From Anaerolineae bacterium (GTDB taxonomy: Bacteria > Chloroflexota > Anaerolineae > 4572-78 > J111), in assembly GCA_016931895.1 (NCBI GenBank), contig JAFGDY010000254.1, positions 1-42,553 on the forward strand: 42,553 bases of DNA, read 5' to 3'. Position 1 is the first letter of the stretch, and each line of letters begins with the position of its first letter. Made by a program: the position numbers and the translations under genes. This document shows positions 8,373 to 17,300 of this stretch, piece after piece. Under the pieces are notes generated by a model that saw nothing but the letters and a program-made list of their open reading frames with translations, had not been told where the DNA came from and did no database searches.

Positions 8373-8442
8373 GTTTTTGGGTAGAGACAGGAGGACAATG
8401 TCCTGCCTCTACCCGGCAAAAATTCAAAATCTTTTTCTGAAT
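8373..8442. repeat. Dispersed palindromic repeat, copy 2
   Basis: GGGTAGAGACAGG (8379-8391) pairs with CCTGCCTCTACCC (8401-8413) with one G-T type mismatch. It is followed by GGCAAAAATTCAAAAT and CTTTTTCTGAAT, matching the tail of copy 1 at 5737-5807. It lies in the 444-bp gap between the divergent reductase and GAF kinase-like genes, between their two predicted promoters, so it overlaps neither transcript start. Confidence 0.75.
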
Positions 8443-8496
8443 AGCTATAGCGTCGGCCCGGCCAATAGGACGTTTTAGCTAGGACTCTTTGCCCTC

Positions 8497-8525
8497 TTGT
8501 CAGGCAATAACGCAGGTGATACAAT
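8497..8525 (+). promoter_or_regulatory. Sigma-70-like promoter of the GAF kinase-like gene
   Basis: TTGTCA (8497-8502), 17-nt spacer, TACAAT (8520-8525). Predicted initiation near 8532 gives a ~135-nt leader before the ATG at 8667. I see no riboswitch-like fold in the leader. Confidence 0.55.
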
Positions 8526-8666
8526 TTTGGTATAAGGGCTAAGGATTAACGGCCCCATTACAACCGGCTCTTATTCCTGCTATTTGCCAAATACTTTCAA
8601 AGAAACCCAGCTTGGCCAATCAAATAAATTGGTCCACTCTTTAAAAAGTGGTTAAAAAAACGCCTG

Positions 8667-9959
8667 ATGATAAGTTTCTACGATTTAAAAAGCCGCCGGG
8701 GAGATTATTCGGTGTTTGTGAAAAAGATTGAACGCGGATTAACGCCAAAAGACATCATTGATAGTAGCGTCCAATCCCCCGAAGTGCAAGTGGCTCGATT
8801 GGAAATGATGCTGGAAGTTAGCCGGGCCTTTCACTCCACCCTTGACCTGAATACACTGTTACGTTCCATTATAGAAGTGGCCACCCAGTTAATAGACACC
8901 GAGGCCGCTTCTATTTTGTTGTTGAACAAAAAAGAGGGTGAGTTTTTCTTTGAAATGACCACTAACGAGCAGAGCGAACCGGTTTTTTTGCCTTTTGAAG
9001 GCAGCGTGGCCGGCTGGATAGTGAAAAACGGCGAGGCCCTGGTAGTTGATAAACTTCAAGAAGAGGGGCATCACTTTGGTGAAACCGATAAACTAAGTTT
9101 TGCGGCACAATCAGTGTTAGGGGTGCCGCTGATAGTCAATGAAAAAATTATTGGCGTGATTGAAGTGTTCAATTATCAGAATAACGGTGGCTTTACCGGC
9201 GACGATATTCATACCCTGAGCACGCTGGCCATCCAAGCTGCGGCGGCCATTGAAAATATCCGTTTTTTTGAGCAAAGAGACCGGCTGGATTGGGTGTTCA
9301 ACGAGTTACGCTTGCCAATGTCTTCAATCATCGGTTCCAGCCAGGTGATGCTGGCCAACCCCAATATTAACAAACAGGATTTACGTTCTGGCCTGGAGCG
9401 GATTAACCGTGAGGCCGTGCGTTTATCCCAAATGATCAATGATTTTCTTGAACTGACCAAAATAGAAACAGGGCGGATCCGGCTGGATAAACAAATGATT
9501 GATCTGCACGCCTTAACCCAAGAGGTGATTGATCTATTTTATCCCCAGGCCCTGGAAAAGAAAATTACCCTTTCCTTAAATGCCAAACGGCCCGCTCCCC
9601 CTATCCCCGCCGACGCCGGTCGTTTGAAAAAGGTTATTGTCAACCTAATTGATAACGCCATAAAATACAATCACGAAGGGGGAGCTGTAGAAGTTAAATT
9701 TACGTGTAACCAGGTGCGGGCGCAATTATCCGTTCAAGATACAGGCAAGGGCATAACGCCCAAAGAGTTAGGCGTGGTGTTTGACAAATTTTACCGGGGG
9801 CCAGATGAGGAGCAAGCCACGCGCGGGGTTGGTTTGGGTTTAACCCTGGCCAAAAAAATCATCGAGGCCCATGACGGCGATATTTGGGTGCAAAGTGAAG
9901 TAGGCGCCGGCAGCAAGTTTACCTTTAGCCTGCCCCTGGTGGAGAACGGCGAAACATAA
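8667..9959 (+). CDS. GAF-domain histidine kinase-like protein lacking the phospho-acceptor histidine
   Basis: 430 aa, no membrane segment, so cytoplasmic. Residues about 45-205 form a GAF domain. The dimerisation helix follows, but the H-box reads WVFNELRLPMSSI: N212 occupies the site of the phosphorylatable His in the usual S-H-E-L-R-x-P. The DNA codon is AAC at 9300-9302. The ATPase half looks complete, with N-box VNLIDNAIKYNHEGG, G1 box VQDTGKGI, F box FDKFYRG and G2 box GVGLGLTLAKK. Known relatives with this change act as pseudo-kinases, partners of another kinase, or ATP-dependent regulators; which applies here is unknown. It is monocistronic by spacing, with no response regulator nearby. 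Confidence 0.88.
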   Translation: MISFYDLKSRRGDYSVFVKKIERGLTPKDIIDSSVQSPEVQVARLEMMLEVSRAFHSTLDLNTLLRSIIEVATQLIDTEAASILLLNKKEGEFFFEMTTNEQSEPVFLPFEGSVAGWIVKNGEALVVDKLQEEGHHFGETDKLSFAAQSVLGVPLIVNEKIIGVIEVFNYQNNGGFTGDDIHTLSTLAIQAAAAIENIRFFEQRDRLDWVFNELRLPMSSIIGSSQVMLANPNINKQDLRSGLERINREAVRLSQMINDFLELTKIETGRIRLDKQMIDLHALTQEVIDLFYPQALEKKITLSLNAKRPAPPIPADAGRLKKVIVNLIDNAIKYNHEGGAVEVKFTCNQVRAQLSVQDTGKGITPKELGVVFDKFYRGPDEEQATRGVGLGLTLAKKIIEAHDGDIWVQSEVGAGSKFTFSLPLVENGET

Positions 9960-10055
9960 CCCCGAGTCGGTTTACCATCTGTAAGTGTCGAACTCAATCG
10001 CAAAGCCAAAATCATCAATAAGTATCCCCCCTGATTCATCAACCTGATTAACCTG

Positions 10056-10064
10056 TGCTATAAT
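10056..10064 (+). promoter_or_regulatory. Extended -10 promoter of the polysaccharide gene pair
   Basis: TGCTATAAT carries a perfect TATAAT (10059-10064) and the TGn extension. No good -35 hexamer is present at the normal spacing. Predicted initiation near 10071 leaves a ~27-nt leader before the ATG at 10098. Confidence 0.5.
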
Positions 10065-10097
10065 TGGGCCAATGAAAACGCACCTTGGGCCAAAAAA

Positions 10098-11231
10098 ATG
10101 CACATTGGGTTGAACGCCCACTTACTCTCCTTGAGTCAAAACTATCGTGGGGCCGGGATAAGCTGGTACATCTTTAATCTGCTCAAAAATCTGGCCCGCG
10201 TATCGCCGGATTTTTTTTCGTACAGCGCCTTTTTAAGCGACCCCTCTTTTGCGGAATCATCGCTCACCCTCCACCGGAGCAAACTGCCCACTCACCGTCC
10301 GGCCATGCGGATTTTGTGGGAACAATTCATCCAGCCCATCGCCCTGCGCCGGGCCGGGGTTGATCTGCTCCACGCGCTGGCTTTTGTGGCTCCGGTGGCC
10401 ACGCCCTGCCCTTTTGTGGTCACTATCTACGATCTTAGTTTTTGGCGTTACCCCCAGGCCTTCCGGCCTTTGCCGCGCCAATACCTGACCCACTTTACCG
10501 CTCATTCCGTTAAACAAGCTAAAGCCGTACTTTGCATTTCTGAAAGCACGCGGCAAGACGTTATCACTTTTTTGTCCGTATCACCGGAAAAAGTGCATAC
10601 TATTTATTGTGGCGTAGACGAGCAATTTCGGCCCCTGCCCCCGGGCCAGGTGTCGGCCTTTAAAACGGCCCATCATTTGCCCGATATTTTTGTTTTATAT
10701 TTGGGCACGCTGGAGCCGCGTAAAAATGTTGACGGCCTGCTTCGGGCCTACGCCCATTGGAAAGAGCGGCAGCCCGATGTTCCCCCTCTGATTGTGGCTG
10801 GCGGCAAAGGGTGGTACTATCAAAAAATATTTGAGCTGGTTGAGGCCCTCAACCTGACGGATTCTGTACGCTTTCCCGGCTATATTCCGCCACAGGAGCT
10901 ATGTTTGTGGTATAATGCAGCCACCTTGTTTGTTTACCCTTCTCATTTTGAGGGGTTTGGCCTGCCGGTGCTGGAGGCAATGGCCTGCGGCACGCCCGTT
11001 ATTACCAGCACCGTTTCCTCGCTGCCGGAAGTGGCCGGCAACCAGGGAGCCGCGCGGCTGGTCAACCCAACCGATTATAAAGCCCTGGCCGAAACAATGG
11101 CCGAGGTGGCGGCCAACGCCGATGCCCGCGCTTCAATGTCGGAGCGCGGCATGGCCCGGGCGGCCCAATTTAAGTGGGAACAGACAGCCACAGAGACTGT
11201 CGCGATTTATCAAAAAGTGCTGGCCCTATGA
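10098..11231 (+). CDS. GT4-family glycosyltransferase
   Basis: 377 aa with a GT-B fold layout. The N-terminal acceptor half starts [10 protein letters not shown] with the G-A-G-I-S-W loop. The donor half carries [16 protein letters not shown] and the E-x7-E nucleotide-sugar motif EGFGLPVLE (E285 and E293), followed by ACGTPVI. This is a retaining family 4 transferase that adds a sugar from a nucleotide donor to a lipid-linked or nascent polysaccharide at the inner face of the membrane. Its stop overlaps the start of the next gene (ATGA), a translationally coupled arrangement with the sugar transferase that would begin the glycan. Exact sugar and linkage cannot be read from sequence. Confidence 0.92.
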   Translation: MHIGLNAHLLSLSQNYRGAGISWYIFNLLKNLARVSPDFFSYSAFLSDPSFAESSLTLHRSKLPTHRPAMRILWEQFIQPIALRRAGVDLLHALAFVAPVATPCPFVVTIYDLSFWRYPQAFRPLPRQYLTHFTAHSVKQAKAVLCISESTRQDVITFLSVSPEKVHTIYCGVDEQFRPLPPGQVSAFKTAHHLPDIFVLYLGTLEPRKNVDGLLRAYAHWKERQPDVPPLIVAGGKGWYYQKIFELVEALNLTDSVRFPGYIPPQELCLWYNAATLFVYPSHFEGFGLPVLEAMACGTPVITSTVSSLPEVAGNQGAARLVNPTDYKALAETMAEVAANADARASMSERGMARAAQFKWEQTATETVAIYQKVLAL

Positions 11232-12670
11232 AACGCCTGGAGATTCTCTTTACTGACCAAAAAGCGGCCACAACTGTTTGGATATTGATTGATATTCTGT
11301 TGATCAATATCGCCTGCATCCTGGCCTACTGGATCCGGTACGACCTGCAACTCTTTCGGGCCGTGGACCCGGCCTTTGACGTGCCCTACCGGGTTTACCT
11401 GCCTTTTGTGGCCATTTTTACGCTGCTATTGGTTTGGGTGTATCGCCAGCATGGAATTTACCGGCTGCGCCATCAAATCTCGTGGTTTGACGAATTTTAC
11501 GCCATTGTCAACGGCACCACCACCGGCATTGTCATTATTATTGTTTTTATTTTCATCTACCAGCCCACCTTTTACTCCCGGGCTATTTTTATTTATGCCG
11601 GTTGCCTGGCCATGGCCATTTTGAGCTTGAGCCGATTGCTCAAGGTAATGCTGCTGCGGCAGATGCGTCGGCAGGGGGTGGGGGTCAAACAGGTTTTGAT
11701 TATTGGCGCGGGCGAGATTGCCCGAACCGTGATGCGGGCCATTGTGGCCAACCGGGATTTGGGGTTTAACATCATCGGTTTTTTAGATGACCATCCTACC
11801 AGGGGCGAAACCGATATTGGCCGGTTCAAGGCCCTGGGCGGCGTTGACAAATTGGCCGACATTCTGTCAAGCTGGCCGGTTGAAGAGGTGATCATTACCC
11901 TGCCCTGGCAATATCATCGCAAAATTTTAAGCATTATGGCCCAATGCGAACGCAAAAACGTGCGCGTGCGCATTGTGCCCGATTTATTCCAGATCACGCT
12001 CAACCACATGCAAGTGGATGAAATTGCCGGCGTGCCCATGATTGGCATCAAAGAGGTGGGCATCAGCGGCCTCAGCCAGTTTCTCAAACGGATGATTGAT
12101 ATGGTCTTTTCGGCGTTGGTTTTGGTAATTAGCGCGCCCTTGATGGCCCTGATTGCGCTGATGATTAAAATGGACTCGCCGGGGCCGGTCTTTTTTTCGC
12201 AAGAGCGGGTGGGCAAAATGGGGCAGCGGTTTACGCTTTATAAATTCCGCTCGATGGTGGAGAATGCCGAAGAACAGCGCCAGGCCCTGGAAGCGTTAAA
12301 CGAGGCTGACGGGCCGCTGTTTAAAATCAAACAAGACCCCCGCGCCACCCGGCTGGGCCGGCAACTTCGCCGGTTGAGCCTGGATGAACTGCCCCAATTT
12401 TACAACGTTCTGTGCGGCGAGATGAGTTTGATTGGCCCCCGCCCGGCCATTCCGGCCGAGGTGGAGCAATACCAGGAGTGGCAAAAACGCCGGCTGGAGG
12501 TGTCGCCGGGCATCACCGGCATGTGGCAAGTCAGCGGCCGTTCCGATTTAACCTTTGACGAGATGGCCCTGCTAGACATCTATTATATTGAAAACTGGTC
12601 GCCGGCCCTGGACGCCAAAATTTTTCTGCAAACAATTCCCCGGGTGATTTTTGGCAACGGGGCATATTAA
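11228..12670 (+). CDS. Polyprenyl-phosphate sugar-1-phosphate transferase (exopolysaccharide initiation)
   Basis: 480 aa. The start is the ATG at 11228, overlapping the previous stop by 4 bp; a longer frame from 11174 would run inside the glycosyltransferase. Four hydrophobic helices in the first ~145 residues precede a Rossmann-like domain (VLIIGAGEIARTV, then GFLDDHP), together PF13727. Residues ~285-480 are the bacterial sugar transferase domain (PF02397): membrane re-entrant helix, SPGPVFFSQERVG, YKFRSM, DELPQFYNVLCGEMSLIGPRP and PGITGMWQVSGRS. Family members transfer a hexose-1-phosphate from UDP-sugar to undecaprenyl phosphate, the first step of capsule or EPS synthesis. The stop codon directly abuts that of the convergent gene. 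Confidence 0.94.
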   Translation: MKRLEILFTDQKAATTVWILIDILLINIACILAYWIRYDLQLFRAVDPAFDVPYRVYLPFVAIFTLLLVWVYRQHGIYRLRHQISWFDEFYAIVNGTTTGIVIIIVFIFIYQPTFYSRAIFIYAGCLAMAILSLSRLLKVMLLRQMRRQGVGVKQVLIIGAGEIARTVMRAIVANRDLGFNIIGFLDDHPTRGETDIGRFKALGGVDKLADILSSWPVEEVIITLPWQYHRKILSIMAQCERKNVRVRIVPDLFQITLNHMQVDEIAGVPMIGIKEVGISGLSQFLKRMIDMVFSALVLVISAPLMALIALMIKMDSPGPVFFSQERVGKMGQRFTLYKFRSMVENAEEQRQALEALNEADGPLFKIKQDPRATRLGRQLRRLSLDELPQFYNVLCGEMSLIGPRPAIPAEVEQYQEWQKRRLEVSPGITGMWQVSGRSDLTFDEMALLDIYYIENWSPALDAKIFLQTIPRVIFGNGAY

Positions 12671-13489
12671 CTAAATTTCCGCTTCTTCTTCCGGCGCAGG
12701 CAGCGCCGTTCCCACTTCCTCCGCCGCAGGCAACCGGCGCCCGCGCAAACGATTCATCTCTTGCTTCACGCGATTTAGTTCTCGCTGCATAAAATCAATA
12801 TTAAGCGTTAACTCCAGCGGCGCATGGGGGCCTGCGGCCAAACGCTGCTCCTCTAATGTTCGCAACTTTTGTTGCCAGTCAAGCGCCTGCTTACCCAGCG
12901 AATCCAGGGCCAATTCCACGGCCGAGGAGATTTCAGGAATATCCGGCGCGGGCCGGTCGGCCAAATCGGGAATGTCCATATTCAGGGCGTGGTTGATTTC
13001 ATACAAAAGCATATTGCAACGTTGGTATAGGTCGCCCAAATTGGTCAGGCGCCGCTGTTGGCGCATGTTGGCCGTTCCCAGAACAACAAAAGCGCCTACA
13101 ACCAGCAGCATGCCCAGCGTACTGATTAAACAGCCCAGGCTGTTGATAATTATGTCTTCTAAAATAATCGAATTAATGCCCAACCCAAACAGGGCCAGGA
13201 TAACGCCAAAAACAACAATCACCGAAATACGGGGGATGATGTTTTTTTGCGAATGTTCGGCGGCCAATGCCTCGGTTATGGCCCGGGGGACCCTTTTGTC
13301 AAAGCCCTGTTTGTTCAGGAGCGCCTGGGCTTCAAGGCGCAGTTGGTTGAATTGTTCGTTGTGGGGCTGGCTCTGTTCATTGGCCGGCAGGGGCGCCACT
13401 TCATTTTGGAAAGCCAGCACAGAAACGCGCAGTCGCTGCAATTGTTCCAGTGATTCCGGGCTATAGTCAGATGGAGATGATTGGGTCAT
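12671..13489 (-). CDS. Hypothetical protein with two membrane helices and coiled coil
   Basis: 272 aa, not recognised. Residues ~1-85 are polar and helix-rich. Two hydrophobic segments follow (about 86-108 and 114-140), separated by a short turn. The rest is charged, helical and coiled-coil-like, with a Pro/Ala/Glu-rich acidic tail. Both termini are therefore probably on the same, likely cytoplasmic, side. AAAGGA precedes the ATG by 8 nt. It lies 56 bp downstream of the DUF624-like gene and is probably co-transcribed with it. Its stop codon is immediately next to that of the sugar transferase on the other strand. No function is proposed. Confidence 0.75.
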   Translation of the reverse strand: MTQSSPSDYSPESLEQLQRLRVSVLAFQNEVAPLPANEQSQPHNEQFNQLRLEAQALLNKQGFDKRVPRAITEALAAEHSQKNIIPRISVIVVFGVILALFGLGINSIILEDIIINSLGCLISTLGMLLVVGAFVVLGTANMRQQRRLTNLGDLYQRCNMLLYEINHALNMDIPDLADRPAPDIPEISSAVELALDSLGKQALDWQQKLRTLEEQRLAAGPHAPLELTLNIDFMQRELNRVKQEMNRLRGRRLPAAEEVGTALPAPEEEAEI

Positions 13490-13545
13490 AAGAAAAAATC
13501 CTTTAACATTTAGGTTAATTAGAAAGGCAAGGTTGCCAATAAGTC

Positions 13546-14178
13546 CTACGGCTCATCTTCCCCGGCGGTTCGCTTTAATTCTTTTCTGACCATTGCCTCA
13601 ACCATGCGATTGGTCAAAACGGCGATCAGTGAAAACACTCCTACCAAAATAAGCACCTGCAAAAAGAAAGAAACAACAACCAAAACGGCCATCAAAATCA
13701 GCCAGGTAAAAACAACCACCGGATAACGGCCAAAAAGAACTGCGGCATTACGCGTGACCACTTTGAAACCAGGCTCTTCCATCCGGGGATAAATGGCCAG
13801 GGCCATCAACTGTAACACAAACCAGAAAAAAGAAACACTCAAAATCAGAAAAGTTAGGGCCAGCGACCATTGGGTGTCAAAATTAATGTAAAAATTAATA
13901 TTCATCCAAACCACAATGAATATCCCCAGGTTAATCCCACCCCAGGTATAAGCCTGTTTCCACATCGCCCGGCCATAAGAAAAGAACTGCCCAAAACTTA
14001 TCCCTTTGCCCTGACCAATATCATAAACAATAGCAAAAAGGGCAAAAGTGACAAACGGCCAGGGAATAATCAGTAAAGTGCCAACCACCCAGATCACATT
14101 AAAAAGCATTAGGTAAAGCATCTCGTCCCAAATATCAATCGCCGATTGCCTGATGGCGGACCAAATCATTCTGCCCAT
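13546..14178 (-). CDS. DUF624/YesL-like multi-pass membrane protein
   Basis: 210 aa with five to six hydrophobic helices. The N-terminal block 'W-D-E-M-L-Y-L-M-x-F-N-x-I-W' followed by a Pro-rich 'IPWPFVTFALFAIVYDIGQGK' stretch resembles DUF624 (YesL) proteins, which are often linked to carbohydrate utilisation in Firmicutes but have no established activity. A GGAGGC ribosome binding site lies 3-4 nt before the ATG. It follows the giant gene by 160 bp, but a terminator-like hairpin separates them, so it probably has its own promoter and is paired with the two-helix protein downstream. The family assignment is tentative. Confidence 0.65.
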   Translation of the reverse strand: MGRMIWSAIRQSAIDIWDEMLYLMLFNVIWVVGTLLIIPWPFVTFALFAIVYDIGQGKGISFGQFFSYGRAMWKQAYTWGGINLGIFIVVWMNINFYINFDTQWSLALTFLILSVSFFWFVLQLMALAIYPRMEEPGFKVVTRNAAVLFGRYPVVVFTWLILMAVLVVVSFFLQVLILVGVFSLIAVLTNRMVEAMVRKELKRTAGEDEP

Positions 14179-14242
14179 AATGCCTCCAAACGTTATCTAT
14201 AACTTAGCATTGCCAGATTGTAACACATTTTGTCCCCTGCCC

Positions 14243-14278
14243 AAAAAATAGAGGACATCCAGGATGAATGTCCTCTAT
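14243..14278 (-). terminator. Rho-independent terminator after the giant-gene unit
   Basis: ATAGAGGACAT (14248-14258) and ATGTCCTCTAT (14268-14278) form a perfect 11-bp stem. Read on the minus strand the stem is followed at once by a run of T (plus-strand A at 14243-14248). It lies about 60 nt past the stop of the 3915-aa gene, the right place to end that transcript. The stem core also resembles the dispersed palindromes at 5737 and 8373. Confidence 0.7.
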
Positions 14279-14340
14279 CAACGCTTGGGCAAGATCAGGC
14301 GTTGTCTTATCTCTACCCGGCAAAACTCTCAAACCCCATT
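14248..14340. repeat. Dispersed palindromic repeat, copy 3 (diverged/composite)
   Basis: The region holds the AGAGGACAT..ATGTCCTCT palindrome and, further on, TCTCTACCCGGCAAAA followed by CTCAAA. The latter block matches the CTCTACCCGGCAAAAATTCAAA part of copy 2. It looks like a longer or rearranged member of the same family, and its end reaches the stop codon of the giant gene. Confidence 0.5.
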
Positions 14341-17300
14341 ATGGGCACCAGGGCGGACGAGTACCCCACACCTGCGTTTGCCCTGACAATGAAGTGCCGT
14401 CGGAGAAATTGACCACCGCAGTGTAGATATACTGGTTAGGCACAAAACGGGTCCGGCCTAAATCGTTCGAAGCCCAGAGTTGCACCCTGACGACTCCCGG
14501 ACTGAATATGACCCCGGAGATAGTGCCGTTGCCAGAATCGTTCAAGGGCGACCCGCCGCTGAAAATGCCCAGCAGCGGCCCACCGCCCACAACGGTATCC
14601 CACTCAATACCGGGCTGGCTACTGGTCAACCTGACCTCGGAAACAGTCCTTGGCCCGCCTGAGCCTACATTCACGTTAAGCCAAAATACACCATCAGTTC
14701 TGCCGTCAAGAGCCAGGCCGGCTCCGCCGTCAACATCACTCACTTTATCACACACCGTCTCGCCGCCATCCCATTCCAGGATAGCATACTCGCCCACCAG
14801 GGTCTGGAAGACAATGGGCAGATAAACGCCGCCCGTGAGGGGGGGTACCCCCTGTACCGGGTGAGTGACCGGGTTGCTGTTCTGCGGCGCTGTCTGGTCG
14901 CTGTCCAGCGTGGCCGTGTTGGTGATGGTTGTGGTCAAGTTCGTGGTCACCCGCACCTGGAAAGTAGTGGTCATAGTCGTTCCACTTCCGGCAAAGATGG
15001 GGACGTTAACCGTTACCTGTGCGCCAGGAGGTATGGGCGTGCCCAGGGTGGAAGTGAGGCTGCCAGCCACATAGGCGGTATTGGCCGGGATAACGTCGGT
15101 GAGCACCACGCCCGTGGCCGTACCCCCGTTATTCACCACCACAATGGTATAGGTGATAAGATCATTCTGGGTCACGGTGGTGCCGCCCGGCGGGTCGGCG
15201 CTCTTGGTGATGGTGAAGTTAGGCGGCAGCGATACCGAGTTACTGATAATGTGGGTGACAATACCGCTGTTGAGCGGCAGCGGCGTTTCGGTGCTGGTCA
15301 CACTGGCCTGATTGCTGATGACCGTGCCACTGACCGTGCCGGTTACTTGCACCCTCAACGTAATTATGTTGTTCTGGCCGGGGTTCAAGTTGAAACCGGT
15401 CACCCGCACCGGGTTCGGGCCGCTCAACGTACCCGTTATAGTGCTACTCATCACCAGCGACACATTGGGATCAATTGTATCAGAAACAACCACCCCGGTA
15501 GCCGGCCCCGTGCCGTTATTCTGCACCGTAATGGTGTAAGTGATAAAATCACCCGGTTCAACAATACTACCGCTGGCCGGAATGGCCGTTTTGGTAATAG
15601 CCAGGCTGGGGGCCAGGATAGTGCTGCTGATGGTGTGTGTCACCGTGCCGCTCAACTGCGGCGTTATCACCTCCGTGCTGGCCACGCTGGCCTGATTATT
15701 GATCACCGTGCCGCTCACCACCCCCGTCACCGACACCACCATTGTTATGGTGACCCCCTGGCCGGTGTTCAAATCAAAGCCGGTCAATTGCAGCGGGTTG
15801 GGGCCGCTGAGCGCGCCGGTGGTGGTACCACTGGAAACCAGGGTCACATTCACCAGATCAAGCGTATCAGAGATAACCACGTTGGTAGCCGGGCCGCCGG
15901 TATTAACGGCTATGACCGTGTAGGTGATGTAGTCGCCCGGCTCAACAAAACTGCCACTGGGCGGCATGGCCGTTTTGGTGATGGCCAGGCTGGGCAGCGG
16001 CGCCACCGGGGTAGTGGTAATGATGTGCGTCACCGGCAGCGAGTACTCCACCGCCAGGCCGATGGCCGCAGTTTGGGCGGTGTTGGTAATCACTGTATCG
16101 GTGACAACCGCGCTGGTAGTGACCACAATGGTCAGGGTCACCCGGTTGGTCGCTGTCAGCGTGCCGACGCTGGCCGTCAGCGGGTTGCTGCTACCCACGG
16201 TCCCACCGTTACTCAAGAAGGCATTCACCAGGTTGACCTCCACCGGCAGGGTATCGGTAATCATCACGTTATTTGCATCGCCTGTGCCGTTGTTGGCTAC
16301 GGTAATGGTGTAAGTGATAGCCGTGTTGGGGCCAACACTGCTACCGCTAGGCGGCATAGCGGTTTTGGTGATAGCCAGACTGGGCACCGGCAGAGTATTG
16401 CTGATCACGTGCGTCACCACGCCGCTGCTAAATAGCGTACTCTGGGTACTGGTCACACTGGCCTGATTGTAGATGATGGTCCCGCTAACGGCGTTAGCCA
16501 CCGTTACCCCCAGCGTCACGGTCACCCGCTCTCCCGCCGCCAGGCCAAAACCGGAAACCTGGACCGGGCTTAAGCCGGTAACAGCGCCATGCGTGGTATT
16601 GCTGGCTACCAGCGTCACATTGGCATCAAGCGTATCAGAGATGACCACGCCGGTTACGGCGTCGCCGGTGTTGGTGACCACCAGCGTGTAAGTGATGAAA
16701 TCGCCCGGTTCAACCACACTGCCCGCAGGCGGCGCGGCGTCTTTGGCTATGGCCAGGCTGTATATTGGCGCGTACACCGTATGCACGGTCGTTCTGGTAA
16801 GGGGCAGGGTGGCCGCGGCGGTTACGCGCGCGGTGTTGGTGAGCAACGTGCCCGACACTGCCGTTGACACTGTCACCTGGAAGGTGGTGGTCATCATTCC
16901 CCCCGACGACAACGTGCCGCTCACAACCAGCGTGGGCACAGTAGACAGGATGGTAAAGCCGGGCGTGGCACTCTCGCTGCCGGGCACAAAGCCGACGCCC
17001 GCAGGCAGAAAGTCGGTTAAGGTGAGATTATCGGCCGTGGTAGTGCCAACGTTGAGCACTGTTAAAGTGTAGGTTATCATCTCGTTGGGTGATACCAACG
17101 AACCGCTGGGCGGGTCGGCCGATTTATCAAACATCAGCGTGGCATATTCTCTGACCACGTGGGTAATGGTGTTAGAATTGGTCAACACCGTCTGGTCGCT
17201 GACCACTTGGGCCGTATTGCTGATGACCAGGCCCGCGGGCGCAGTGCCGGCCACATCCACGCTGAACGTCAGCGTCACTACATCGCCGCCGCCGTTCAGT

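Noticed and set aside
8134-8427. 97-codon minus-strand frame over the reductase start and upstream region.
   Set aside because: It overlaps the start of HMG-CoA reductase in another frame, spans the predicted promoter and palindromic repeat, and shows no similarity to a known family.
11174-11227. Longer start for the sugar transferase.
   Set aside because: It overlaps the glycosyltransferase by 58 bp, and the ATGA overlap at 11228 gives the conserved N-terminus.
14230-14412. 60-codon plus-strand frame near the end of giant gene A.
   Set aside because: It covers the terminator hairpin and the 3' end of the giant gene antisense; no ribosome site or similarity.
14861-16435. Long open frame (524 codons) on the plus strand opposite giant gene A, and many others like it up to 23.5 kb and across 26.5-38.7 kb.
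   Set aside because: They lie wholly antisense to a well-supported repeat gene. Their translations are low-complexity (Gly/His/Arg-rich or Thr/Val-rich) shadows of Thr/Val/Asn-rich codons, without ribosome sites or recognisable domains.
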